Source: Halolamina pelagica
GTDB lineage: Archaea > Halobacteriota > Halobacteria > Halobacteriales > Haloferacaceae
Direction: 5' to 3'
DNA length: 64,000 nucleotides
Assembly: GCF_001307315.1 (NCBI RefSeq)
Contig: NZ_LGUC01000001.1
Span: forward strand, 1,426,001 to 1,490,000
The position numbers were made by a program, and so were the translations under genes. Positions within the stretch are counted from its first letter, which is position 1, and every line of letters begins with the position of its first letter. Below are positions 8,979-20,922 of this stretch, in pieces. The notes under the pieces are model-generated. The model did no database searches and was not told where the DNA came from. It saw only the letters and a program-made list of their open reading frames with translations.

Positions 8979-9853
8979 TCACTCCTCGTCGATCGCCCGG
9001 CGGGGCACGATCGTCGGCCCCTCGGGCCCGAAGCCGACCTCGGCCTCGACGCCGAACACCGCCTCCAGCAGGTCCGGCGTCACCACCTCGTCGGGCGGCC
9101 CCCACTCGTAGGGGGTGCCGTCCCGGAGCGCGATGAGGTTGTCCGCGAAGCGTGCCGCCTGCCCGATGTCGTGGAGGACGACACAGACCGTGACGCCGCG
9201 CTCCTGGTTGAGCGCTTTGGCGGCGTTGAGAACCCGAAGCTGGTGGTGGAGGTCGAGATGGTTCGTCGGCTCGTCGAGCAGCAGCGCGTCGGTCTCCTGG
9301 GCGAACACCATCGCGAGCCAGGCCAACTGGCGTTGGCCCCCGAGAGGTCGCCGACGTTTCGGTCGGCGAGGTGGTCGATCCCCACACGGTCGATCGCGCG
9401 GTCGATCGCGGCCTCGTCGCTCTCGCTGAGCCCCTCGAAGAAGCCGCGGTGGGGGTAGCGACCGTAGGTGACGAGCTCCCGGACGGAGGTGGAGTCGGGG
9501 GCAGTGTTCTCCTGGGAGAGCAGCCCGAGCCGGGTGGCGAGCTCGCTCGTGCTGTACTCGGCGACGCGCCGCCCGTCGAACCGGACGCTTCCGCGGTCGG
9601 GTTCGAGTTCGGCGTCCATCGCCTTCAGCAGCGTCGACTTCCCGCTGCCGTTCGGGCCGACGAGCGCCGTCACCTCGCCCGCGGGGACGACCAGCTTGTC
9701 CGTCTCGACGACCGGGTCGCCGTCGCCGTAGGAAAGCGCCACGTCCTCGACGCTGAGTTCGGGCGGCTCGTCGTCGCCGTCGGTCGGCGTCGACGCCGCA
9801 GCCGCCGTCTCGCGTTCCGTGGTGCCGGCCGCACCGATGCCGAACAGGCTCAT
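8979..9853 (-). CDS. Iron/cobalamin-type ABC transporter ATP-binding protein (frameshifted)
   Basis: The ATPase of a FecCDE/BtuCD-class importer for iron-siderophore, haem or corrinoid. Walker A is GPNGSGKST (about residue 67). Walker B is LLLDEPTNHLDL and the H-loop is VVLHDIG. The raw frame breaks exactly at the ABC signature. Restoring one C in the run at 9337-9341 (plus strand) recreates LSGGQRQ and gives a 291-residue protein, so the gene is almost certainly intact in the organism. It overlaps the permease gene's stop by four bases (ATGA type), implying translational coupling. Confidence 0.9.
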
Positions 9854-10998
9854 AGTTCACCCAGCGCGTCCTGTCGACGCATCAGATAGAGGAAGTACGG
9901 CCCGCCGATGAGTCCGGTGAGGATCCCGACGGGGAGCTGTGTGGGCGAGAGCGCCAGCCGCGCGCCCACGTCCGCCACCGCGACGAGCGCGGGCCCGGCG
10001 AAGGCCGAGCCGACGACTAGCCGCTTGTAGTCCGAGCCGACCAACTGCCGGACCATGTGGGGAACGATCAAGCCGACGAAGCCGACGATGCCGGCGACGG
10101 CGATGGCCGTTCCTGCTGCCAGCACCGCGACCCCCGAGAGCGCGAAGCGAACGCGCTCGACGCTCATCCCCAGCGAGCGCGCAGTCCGCTCGCCGAGCAG
10201 CAGGACGTTCAGTTGCCGCGCACCGATCAGCGTCAGCGGTACAGTCACCAGCGTCCACGGGAGTGCCATCCGGACCTGTTCCCAGTCGACGCCGGTCAGC
10301 GAGCCGGTGGTCCAGGCGATCGCGGTCTGGACGACGCCGAGGTCGTCCGCGAAGAAAAACAGCGCCGTCTGGAGGGAGCCGAACACGGTGGAGACGATGA
10401 CGCCAGCGAGCACCAGCCGCACCGGGGTGGTGCCGCCCTTCCAGGCGATGGCGTACACCAGCGCGAACGCGACCGCCCCGCCGCCGGCGGCGATCAGCGG
10501 CAGCATGAACGCGAGTTCCGCGAACACGATCAGCGTGAGCAGGATCGCCAGCCCTGCGCCGGAGGAGACGCCCAGGATGTAGGGCGAGGCGAGCTCGTTC
10601 CGCGTGACCGCCTGGAACACCGCGCCGGAGACGGCGAGGTTGGCGCCGACGAGCACGGCGACGAGCACCCGCGGCATCCGGATTCGCCAGACGATCAGCG
10701 TCTCCTTGGGTAGGTCGACTTCGTGGGTCGACAGCCCGAGCATGCGTGCGGCCTCCGTGCCGAGCCCATCGCCGAGGAACAGCCGCAACAGCACCTGCGG
10801 GTTCGTCCAGACGACCGGGTCGAACACGGCGCCCCAGGCCGCCGAAAGCGACATGGTGAACGTGCCGAAGCTCACTTGGACGAGTCCTGAGATCAGTACG
10901 ACGGCAAAGCTCCCCAGACAGACCGTCAACAGCGGCGTGTCGACCCACGAGATCGCGTCCCGGAACCTGGGGGACGCGGTACCTGTCTCACCGGCCAT
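9850..10998 (-). CDS. FecCD/BtuC-family ABC transporter permease
   Basis: A 382-residue integral membrane protein with about 9-10 predicted helices. Family motifs include RMPRVLVAVLVGANLAVSGA and the coupling-helix region GIVGFVGLIVPHMVRQLVGSD near residue 310. It pairs with the downstream ATPase to import iron-siderophore- or cobalamin-type cargo. Its promoter carries a DtxR-like palindrome, which points to iron rather than vitamin B12. The substrate is therefore inferred, not shown. Confidence 0.92.
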   Translation of the reverse strand: MAGETGTASPRFRDAISWVDTPLLTVCLGSFAVVLISGLVQVSFGTFTMSLSAAWGAVFDPVVWTNPQVLLRLFLGDGLGTEAARMLGLSTHEVDLPKETLIVWRIRMPRVLVAVLVGANLAVSGAVFQAVTRNELASPYILGVSSGAGLAILLTLIVFAELAFMLPLIAAGGGAVAFALVYAIAWKGGTTPVRLVLAGVIVSTVFGSLQTALFFFADDLGVVQTAIAWTTGSLTGVDWEQVRMALPWTLVTVPLTLIGARQLNVLLLGERTARSLGMSVERVRFALSGVAVLAAGTAIAVAGIVGFVGLIVPHMVRQLVGSDYKRLVVGSAFAGPALVAVADVGARLALSPTQLPVGILTGLIGGPYFLYLMRRQDALGEL

Positions 10999-11022
10999 GG
11001 TCTGTCGCTCCGTACATACGTT

Positions 11023-11036
11023 TTAGGCCGACCTAA
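11023..11036. promoter_or_regulatory. DtxR-type iron operator over the permease promoter
   Basis: TTAGGCCGACCTAA is a perfect 5-bp-arm inverted repeat (TTAGG-CCGA-CCTAA), resembling operators of DtxR/SirR metal-dependent repressors. It lies 25-38 nt upstream of the permease ATG on the minus strand, where a leaderless transcript would place its TATA box (CCTAAAAC on the minus strand). A bound repressor would block TBP, giving low expression when iron is plentiful. Confidence 0.6.
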
Positions 11037-11174
11037 GGAGTGAAAACCGTGTCGGTGTCGACAGCGGGCCGTGAGCCGGTGACATCCTGTGGAAAGCCAC
11101 GGCAGCCGACGATACGCGCCCGGGTTGTCGACGCCACTGGGCGACGCTGCCGGCGCAGGGCGTGTTCGCCCGCG

Positions 11175-12317
11175 CTACTCGGTGATGATCGACGCCAGCT
11201 CGTCGCGGTCGAACAGCTCCCCGGAGAAGCTCTCCGGGAAGTAGCCCGTCGCGAAGCGCTCGACCAGGAACAGGTGGTGCAGCGGGCCCGGGTAGATCGG
11301 GCCGCCGCGGAACACCATGTCGTTCTGGACGGCGGTGAGCTCGCTCGCCACGTCGTCGTTCTTCATGAACTCCAGCACGGTGTTCTCGAACTCCTCGCGG
11401 CTCTTGCCCTCGTGGCCGCGCAGGAGGATCGAGTCGGGGTCGACCTCGAGCATCGTCTCGTAGTCGATGGTGCCCCGCTCGGACTCGGAGAGCCCCTCGA
11501 TACCCGTGTCCGACAGGGCGTCGCCGATGCCGAGGTCGCGGAACGCCTTTTTGTTCGACCCTTTGTCGGTGAGCCGGTAGGGGTAGAACTCCTCGGGCTC
11601 GTTGCTCGCCCCGAAACAGAGCAGCGCGTTGGGTCGGCTGTCCGCGGAGGGAAGGTTCGTCTGTACCTCGGCGATGTACTCGTCGTGGAACGACTGCAGC
11701 GACTCGAACGTCTCGGTCTCTCCGTACACCGTCGCGACCTTCTCGAAGGCCTCGTACAGCGTGTAGTAGCGGTAGTCGTGCCACTTGTCGGTTCGCCGGA
11801 AGATCGCGTTGCCGAAGAACGGGGCGACGCCCTCGCTGATCTCGGTGATGTCCTCCTCGGCCAGCTTGAACGCGCCGTTGTGGATCAGCCACTGCGGGTC
11901 GATCATGTGGAGGTCGCTTTCCAGCTCGTAGAACACCTCCTTGCTGATGCCCGCGTCGCCGACCAGCGCGGTCATCGATTCCTTGTCGACGCTCACGCCG
12001 TCGAGCTCGTCGTAGTGGCCCGTGTGGTAGCGCGAGGGCAGCCCCATGCTGTTGATGCTGTCGCCGTGACCCAGCGCGACCGCCATGTCGCCGTAGTCGG
12101 GGAAGTAGTGGGCGACCGACTCCGGCACCGTATCCAGAGTCACGTCGCCGGCCGGGGCCATGGAGACCGTGTAGCTCGTGTCGGTCGGCGCCGCCGTCCC
12201 GCCGTCGGTCGCCGTCGCGCTCTCCGTCGGCGTCCCGTCGCCGCCGGCACAACCCGCCAGCCCGCCGGCCAGCGCTGCACCAGTCAACCCAAGGAAGCGT
12301 CGTCGATCGTGTGTCAC
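11175..12317 (-). CDS. Tat-exported lipoprotein, iron-type ABC substrate-binding protein
   Basis: A 380-residue class III periplasmic-binding protein. The N-terminus has a Tat motif (RRRFLG) and a lipobox LAGC (Cys about 23), followed by a Thr/Ser/Gly/Asp-rich linker, so the protein is probably secreted folded and lipid-anchored outside the cell. The body (DTVPESVAHYFPDYGDMAVALG) resembles iron-siderophore binding proteins. Translation starts at GTG 12315-12317; the ATG two bases upstream runs directly into a stop. It lies upstream of the permease on the same strand, but 176 bp and a separate iron box intervene, so it likely has its own promoter as well. Confidence 0.88.
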   Translation of the reverse strand: MTHDRRRFLGLTGAALAGGLAGCAGGDGTPTESATATDGGTAAPTDTSYTVSMAPAGDVTLDTVPESVAHYFPDYGDMAVALGHGDSINSMGLPSRYHTGHYDELDGVSVDKESMTALVGDAGISKEVFYELESDLHMIDPQWLIHNGAFKLAEEDITEISEGVAPFFGNAIFRRTDKWHDYRYYTLYEAFEKVATVYGETETFESLQSFHDEYIAEVQTNLPSADSRPNALLCFGASNEPEEFYPYRLTDKGSNKKAFRDLGIGDALSDTGIEGLSESERGTIDYETMLEVDPDSILLRGHEGKSREEFENTVLEFMKNDDVASELTAVQNDMVFRGGPIYPGPLHHLFLVERFATGYFPESFSGELFDRDELASIITE

Positions 12318-12321
12318 ATGA

Positions 12322-12337
12322 TTTTGGGGAGCCTAAA
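12322..12337. promoter_or_regulatory. Iron-box-like palindrome, proximal
   Basis: TTTTGGGGAGCCTAAA is an imperfect inverted repeat sharing the GG...CCTAA core with the site at 11023. It lies 5 nt upstream of the GTG start of the binding-protein gene, overlapping the expected transcription start. Confidence 0.45.
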
Positions 12338-12357
12338 CGAGCTTAAGTCCTTCGAAG

Positions 12358-12373
12358 TTTAGGCCCACCAAAA
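12358..12373. promoter_or_regulatory. Iron-box-like palindrome, distal
   Basis: TTTAGGCCCACCAAAA is an imperfect inverted repeat on the far side of the putative TATA element (ACTTAAGC on the minus strand, 12341-12348). Together with the proximal site it brackets the core promoter of the binding-protein gene, an arrangement suited to cooperative repression. Confidence 0.45.
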
Positions 12374-12405
12374 GACTTGCTCGTGTGAACGTTTTCCACC
12401 GTCCG

Positions 12406-12899
12406 TCACTCGGTCACGTCGACGGCTTCGGCCGCGGCGATCGTCCGGAGTCGCTCGGGATCGATCTCCCACATCGACGTTGGCGTCCCGGCGGCTGCCC
12501 AGACCGTCTCGCGGGAGGACAGCGCCGGATCGAACAGCGTCTCCAGGTCGGTCTCGTGACAGATCGGCGGGACGCCGCCGATAGCCCAGCCGGTCGCCTC
12601 GCGCACCTGCTCCGGATCGGCCATCGAGACGGCGTCGGCCTCGACCTCGGCCCACGCGGCGAGGGCGCTCTCGCTCACGCGGTTGCTGCCGGCGGTGAGA
12701 CAGAGCACCGGCTCGCCCCCACGTCGAACACCAAACTGTTCACGACCTGATCGATGCGGCAGTCGACTGCGTCGGCGGCGTCGGCGGCCGTCGGCGTCCC
12801 CTCTTCGGGAAACTCGACCGGCTCGATCGCCAGCCCGTAGCGCTCCTCCGCGAGATCGACGAACTCGGCGACGCGTGCGTGCACACCCGTAGCTGGCAC
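12406..12899 (-). CDS. YbaK/EbsC-family aminoacyl-tRNA deacylase (frameshifted)
   Basis: A 164-residue YbaK/ProX-type domain that hydrolyses mischarged tRNA, classically Cys-tRNA(Pro) or Ala-tRNA(Pro). Residues 1-60 (MPATGVHARVAEF onward, then IDQVVNSLVFDV) read in one frame. CLTAGSNRVSE, the ATGWAIGGVPPI substrate loop and the C-terminus read in another. One extra C in the run at 12716-12720 joins them as FDVGGEPVLCLTAG. Functional specificity is inferred from the family. Confidence 0.85.
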
Positions 12900-12968
12900 C
12901 CCGGGGGTATCTGTCTGGCGGGGAGCCCGTCGATAGATTCATTATCGTGTGTATTGTTAACCATCAAC

Positions 12969-13334
12969 ATGGTTCGACCGGCGGACAACACGACCGACCG
13001 ACGGCTGAGCGCGCTCGAACACGCCTGCCGGGGCGTCGTCGGCGACCGACTGCGGAGTGTCAGCGTGGACGGCCCGGACCACAGCGGCACGCTCTACCGC
13101 CGCAGCGACCTCGATCCGGGGGCCGACGGCCCAGTTCACGAGGCCATGGTCGAGGGAGCCTCCTGCCAGTCGCCCGTGTTGGCGGACGGCGGCCGTACTG
13201 TCTGCACGTTCGAGAACGGCTACGTCACCAGGATCCGTGTCGGTGACACCGACGTCGTCGCCACGACAGACGGGATCAAGATGGATCGCGATACGGAGCT
13301 CTCAGCGGCGGTGCGTGGCGTTCTCCGCGAGTAA
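12969..13334 (+). CDS. Haloarchaeal hypothetical protein
   Basis: A 121-residue soluble protein with no recognised enzyme motif. It starts at the ATG at 12969, a few bases after an A/T-rich segment (TCATTATCGTGTGTATTGTT at 12938-12957) that probably holds its promoter. DRLRSVSVDGPDHSGTLYRR and YVTRIRVGDTDVVATTDG suggest a small alpha/beta fold of the kind seen in conserved haloarchaeal families of about 120 residues. It is convergent with the nuo operon. Confidence 0.7.
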   Translation: MVRPADNTTDRRLSALEHACRGVVGDRLRSVSVDGPDHSGTLYRRSDLDPGADGPVHEAMVEGASCQSPVLADGGRTVCTFENGYVTRIRVGDTDVVATTDGIKMDRDTELSAAVRGVLRE

Positions 13335-13352
13335 AAGGAAGCGTGTCGCCGG

Positions 13353-14835
13353 TCAGGCGAACAGCGCCGTCGCGGCTTCCTGCGCCGTCTCGATCACCGG
13401 CCCGAAGCCGGGGAGCAGCAGCACGGTGCCGATCAGCGCGATCGCCAGCGCGGCGTACAGCGCGGTCGGCGCCGATCCGAGATCGTGTTCGCCCTCCTCG
13501 AACCACAGCGCCCGCACGACGCGGGAGTAGTAGAACAGCGAGAGCGAACTGTTGATCACGGCGATCACGACCAGCCACCAGAGGCCGGCCTCGACGGCGC
13601 CCGCGAACAGGAACAGCTTCGAGAAGAAGCCGCCCAGCGGCGGGACGCCCGCCAGCGAGAACAGGAACGCCGTCATCGCCACCGCGGCGAACGGCTTCTC
13701 GGCGCCCAGTCCGTTGTAGTCCTCGAACCGGCGGCCGACGCCCCAGTTCTCCGCCAGCGCCACGAACAGGAACGCGCCCGTGTTCATGAAGCCGTAGACG
13801 AACAGGTGCGCCATCGCGGCGCCCATCACGTCGCCGTTGGTGCTCGCCCCGCCGAGAGCGCGGCGAGGCCGATCAGCACGTAGCCGGCGTGCCCGATCGA
13901 GGAGTACGCCAGCATCCGCTTGACGTTCTCCTGGGTGGCGGCGGCGAAGTTACCGAGCACCATCGTCGCCACCGCGAGCACCTGGAACAGCAGCGCCCAG
14001 TCGATCCCGGCGTTGGCCGCGGGCCCGAGCGGGAACCCGACGACGAACACGCGGAACGCGAGCGCGAAGCCGGCCGCCTTCGACGCCGAGGAGAGGAACG
14101 CCGAGACGGGCGCGGGCGCCCCCTCGTACGCCTCCGGCGCCCAGAAGTGGAACGGCACGGCGGCGGCCTTGAACGCGACCCCGCCGGCGACCATCAGCAC
14201 GCCGACGCCGGCGATGCCGACGCGGTCACCGAGCCCGGACTCGAACGCCGCCGCCACGTCGGGCAGCAGCAGCGAGCCCGTGGCGCCGTAGATCAGCGAG
14301 ACGCCGAAGACGAAGATCGCCGAGGAGAGCGCGCCGATCAGGAAGTACTTCAGACCGGCCTCGCTGCTCCCGCGATCGTTCTTGAGGAACGCCACCAGCG
14401 CGTACGAGGGCAGGCTGACCAGCTCCAGCGCGACGAAGGCGGTCGCCAGCGAGTTCGCACTCGCCATCAGCGACATCCCCGTCGCCGCCAGCAGCATCAG
14501 GCCGAACAGTTCGCCCTGGTTGTTCTTGCCGGCGAAGTAGTCGAACGACGCTAGCGACACCAGGATCGTCACCGCGGCGAACAGCGCGGTGAAGAACAGC
14601 GACATGCCGTCGACGACGACCGCGTCCGCGTACAGCGAGACGCCGTCAGTCGCCAGTCCGGTGCCGGCGGTGAGGAACCAGCCCGCGGCGCCCAGCGACG
14701 CCAGCGACCCGATCACGGAGATGCCCGTGAGGACGCTCCCGTCGGTCGAGTCGGGCCAGACGCTGTCGTAGGTCAACACCGCAAGCGCCGTGAGCCCCAG
14801 CAGGAAGGTCGGGGTGAGCGGCGGTGCCGTCACCA

Positions 14836-14836
<1 letters not shown>
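13353..14836 (-). CDS. nuoN: NADH dehydrogenase-like complex I subunit N (frameshifted)
   Basis: A 494-residue antiporter-like proton-translocating subunit with about 14 predicted helices. LVSLPSYALVAFLKNDRGS and KAAAVPFHFWAPEAYEGAP (the conserved Lys and proline-broken helix) identify the NuoN/MrpD family. The frame breaks after AALSAG. One extra C in the run at 13847-13850 joins it to STNGDVMGAAMAHLF and restores the full protein. Its start overlaps the nuoM stop by one base. It is the last gene of the operon. Confidence 0.95.
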
Positions 14837-16365
<1,529 letters not shown>

Positions 16366-16366
16366 C

Positions 16367-18450
<2,084 letters not shown>

Positions 18451-18451
18451 C

Positions 18452-18754
18452 TTACCACCTCATCGACTGCGGGACAGTCACGTCGACGTCCTTGAAGTTG
18501 CGGTACAGTACGAGGATGATGCCGATGCCGACAGCGACTTCAGCGGCTGCGAGCCCCATCACGAACAGGCTCATCACCTGTCCGGTGAGGTTGCCCCACT
18601 GGAGACTGAACGCCACGAAGTTGATGTTCGCGGCGTTGAGCATCAGCTCGACCGACATCAGGAACAGCAGCGCGTTCTCGCGAGTCAACAGGCCGTAGAG
18701 GCCGATGGAGAACACGGCCGCCGACAGCACGAGGTAGTACTCGACGGGGACCAT
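18452..18754 (-). CDS. nuoK: Complex I subunit K
   Basis: A 100-residue, three-helix membrane subunit. LFLMSVELMLNAANINFVAF contains the conserved Glu of helix 2 that lines the proton path. The start at 18754 overlaps the nuoJ2 stop (TGATG arrangement), which also supports the corrected end of nuoJ2. Confidence 0.95.
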   Translation of the reverse strand: MVPVEYYLVLSAAVFSIGLYGLLTRENALLFLMSVELMLNAANINFVAFSLQWGNLTGQVMSLFVMGLAAAEVAVGIGIILVLYRNFKDVDVTVPQSMRW

Positions 18755-19126
18755 CAGTTCTCCACCTCCGTCTCGTCGGATGCCGAGGAGCGTGGCTCCT
18801 CGCGCCCCCGTCGGTGAGCGCCGTCGACAGCCCCGGGCTGTCACCCTGTCGGCGCGCCAGCGTCACGGCGGCGACCGTCGCGACCACCAGCACGAGGCCG
18901 ATGATCTCGAACGACGCGAGGAACCCTTCGACGGAGACGGCCGCCATCGACTGCAGGTCGATCAGCGCGTAGCCGATCCCCGCGACGAGCGACGCGTCCT
19001 CGGGAAGCCGGCCGACTCGCCGAAGCTCGCGGTGAGGAACACCGCGGCGAGCACGACGAACAGGATCGACGCCGCCAGTCCGTTGACGTAGTTCGTGTCC
19101 TCTTTGAGCTCTGGTCGACTGACCAT
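18754..19126 (-). CDS. nuoJ: Complex I subunit J, second half (two frameshifts)
   Basis: Haloarchaea split NuoJ into two genes, and this is the C-terminal one. As deposited it is broken twice. Restoring one G at 19002-19004 joins FGESAGFP to EDASLVAGIGYALIDLQ. Restoring one C at 18805-18809 turns the tail into an acidic stretch ending exactly at the nuoK start. The corrected 124-residue protein has two membrane helices (ILFVVLAAVFLTASF and FEIIGLVLVVATVAAVTLA). Confidence 0.9.
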
Positions 19127-19393
19127 CTAGCTGTACACCTCCGATTTCGGCTTCTCGGTTCGCGTGAGCATGACGGCGAACGTGATGAGCACGAGCACGC
19201 CCCCGATGTAGACGAGGATCTGCATCGTCGCCGGGAACGTGGCCTGCAGCATCACGTAGTGCACTGCCAGGCTCGTCAGCGCGCCGCCGAGCAGGAGGGC
19301 GCTGTGCCAGGGGTCCTTCACGAGGACGACCCCGAGGGCACAGGCCACCGTCACGGCGGCGAACAGCGCGAACGTGATTGTCTCTGTGACCAT
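19127..19393 (-). CDS. nuoJ: Complex I subunit J, first half
   Basis: An 88-residue membrane protein with about three helices (FALFAAVTVACALGVV, SALLLGGALTSLAVHYVML and QILVYIGGVLVLITFAVML). The last contains the conserved VYIGGVLVL of NuoJ helix 3. It starts at the ATG at 19393. In the raw sequence it appears fused to nuoI, but only because of the frameshift in nuoI. Confidence 0.93.
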   Translation of the reverse strand: MVTETITFALFAAVTVACALGVVLVKDPWHSALLLGGALTSLAVHYVMLQATFPATMQILVYIGGVLVLITFAVMLTRTEKPKSEVYS

Positions 19394-19397
19394 TGTG

Positions 19398-19858
19398 TTA
19401 CTGGTAGTCGACCTCGCCCGCCCCTCGCCGACCCACGCGGCTCGGTCGGGGTTCCGGGCTTCGAGGGGGTCGCTCCCCTTGTACCACGGGACGTTCTTCA
19501 GCTGTTCCTTGTTGTAGGCGAACTCGTCTTTCGTGTCCGCCGTGAACTCGAAGTTCTGGGTCAGGATGATGGCGTCGACGGGGCAGACCTCCTCACACAG
19601 TCGGCAGTAGATACACTGGCCGACGTGGAGGTTGTACTCCTCGCCGTTGCGCTGATCGTCCATCACGATCTGGATGGTGTCGTTCGGACAGACGTTCTCA
19701 CACTGCCGACACCAGATACAGCGCTCCTGGCTGAACTTGTGGACCCCGCGGAACCGCGGGCTCACTTCGGGCGCGACCTCCGGGTACTCCACGGTGAAGG
19801 TGTTGCCGTCCAGTGCGTGCTTCATCGTCGTCGCCATTCCTTTCAGAATTCCGATCAT
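19398..19858 (-). CDS. nuoI: Complex I subunit I, 2x[4Fe-4S] ferredoxin (frameshifted)
   Basis: A 153-residue peripheral-arm subunit carrying clusters N6a/N6b: CIWCRQCENVCPNDTI at about residue 47 and CIYCRLCEEVCPVDAI at about residue 85. Near the C-terminus the raw frame runs on into nuoJ1. One extra C in the run at 19421-19424 gives GEGAGEVDYQ and a TAA at 19398-19400, four bases before the nuoJ1 start. The start at 19858 follows a GGGGGTGG ribosome-binding stretch. Confidence 0.95.
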
Positions 19859-20922
19859 GCTACCACCCCCACGATTACGGCCGTGAGCACCAGGTTGAGG
19901 AAGGAGAGTTCGAGCATCCCCTTCCAGCCGACTTCGATCAGCTGGTCGATACGCAGGCGCGGTGCCGCCGAGCGCAGCCACTGCGTGAGCAGGAAGAACG
20001 CCCAGATCTTGACCACGAACCAGAGGAAGCCGATGCTCTCCGGCCCGGGGCCGGCCGCGCCGCCGAGGAACAGCACCGCGGTGATGGCGCCGCCGAGGAA
20101 GATGTGGAGGAACTCGCCCAGGTACAGCAGTACGAAGTACACCGACGAGTACTCCGTCTGGAACCCGGCGACGATCTCCGTCGGCGCCTCCGGGATGTCG
20201 AACGGGTTACGCCCCACTTCCGCGATGTTCGCGGTGAGGAAGAGGACGAACGCGAACGGGTTGACGATCGCGAACCACGAGGGGATCGCGATGCCGCCCA
20301 CGCTGATCAGCGTCTCCTGCTGGGCGGCGACGATCTCGCTCATCCGGAGCGAGCCCGTGAACAGCACCACCGAGACCCCCGTCACGACGAGCGGGATCTC
20401 GTAGGCGAGGTTCTGGGCGACCGCACGCAGCGCACCCAGCATCGAGTACTTGTTGTTCGACGCGTAGCCCGCCATCACCATACCGAGGCTGGCGATGGAG
20501 GCGACGGCGAACACGTAGGCAAGCCCTACTTCGGGATCGGCAAGCTGGATGCCGCTCCCCATCGGGATGACCGCGAAGCCGAGCATCGCCGAGCCGGCGA
20601 CGATCAGCGGCGCGATGTCCCACGCCGGGCGATCGGCGCCCTCGGGGACGATCAGCTCCTTCGACAGCAGTCGGAGCGCGTCGGCCGGGATCGTCCCGAT
20701 ACCGGCGGGACCGATCCGGTCGGCGGCGATGCGGTCAGTGAACTTCGCGGTGATCTTTCGTTTCGCCCACGGGCCGGCGACGCCGGTCATCGCGAGCATC
20801 ACGTTGCCGACGATGAACGCCGCGATCAGCGCGGCGACGAACTCGCCGGCGACGCCGAACCCGCTCAGCCCGAGCAGGTCCGCGAGCACGTCGGGCAGCG
20901 GGCTCTCCGTCTGAAGGATCAC
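19855..20922 (-). CDS. nuoH: Complex I subunit H
   Basis: A 355-residue membrane subunit with about 8 helices that contacts the peripheral arm at the quinone site. RIGPAGIGTIPADALRLLSKE and AEVGRNPFDIPEAPTEIVAGF are the classical NuoH signatures, including the acidic residues of the E-channel. It overlaps both flanking genes by four bases. Confidence 0.96.
   Translation of the reverse strand: MILQTESPLPDVLADLLGLSGFGVAGEFVAALIAAFIVGNVMLAMTGVAGPWAKRKITAKFTDRIAADRIGPAGIGTIPADALRLLSKELIVPEGADRPAWDIAPLIVAGSAMLGFAVIPMGSGIQLADPEVGLAYVFAVASIASLGMVMAGYASNNKYSMLGALRAVAQNLAYEIPLVVTGVSVVLFTGSLRMSEIVAAQQETLISVGGIAIPSWFAIVNPFAFVLFLTANIAEVGRNPFDIPEAPTEIVAGFQTEYSSVYFVLLYLGEFLHIFLGGAITAVLFLGGAAGPGPESIGFLWFVVKIWAFFLLTQWLRSAAPRLRIDQLIEVGWKGMLELSFLNLVLTAVIVGVVA

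Noticed and set aside
19127..19981. Apparent fused NuoI-NuoJ protein
   Set aside because: The fusion depends on one lost C at 19421-19424; the corrected sequence has a stop and a separate nuoJ1 start.
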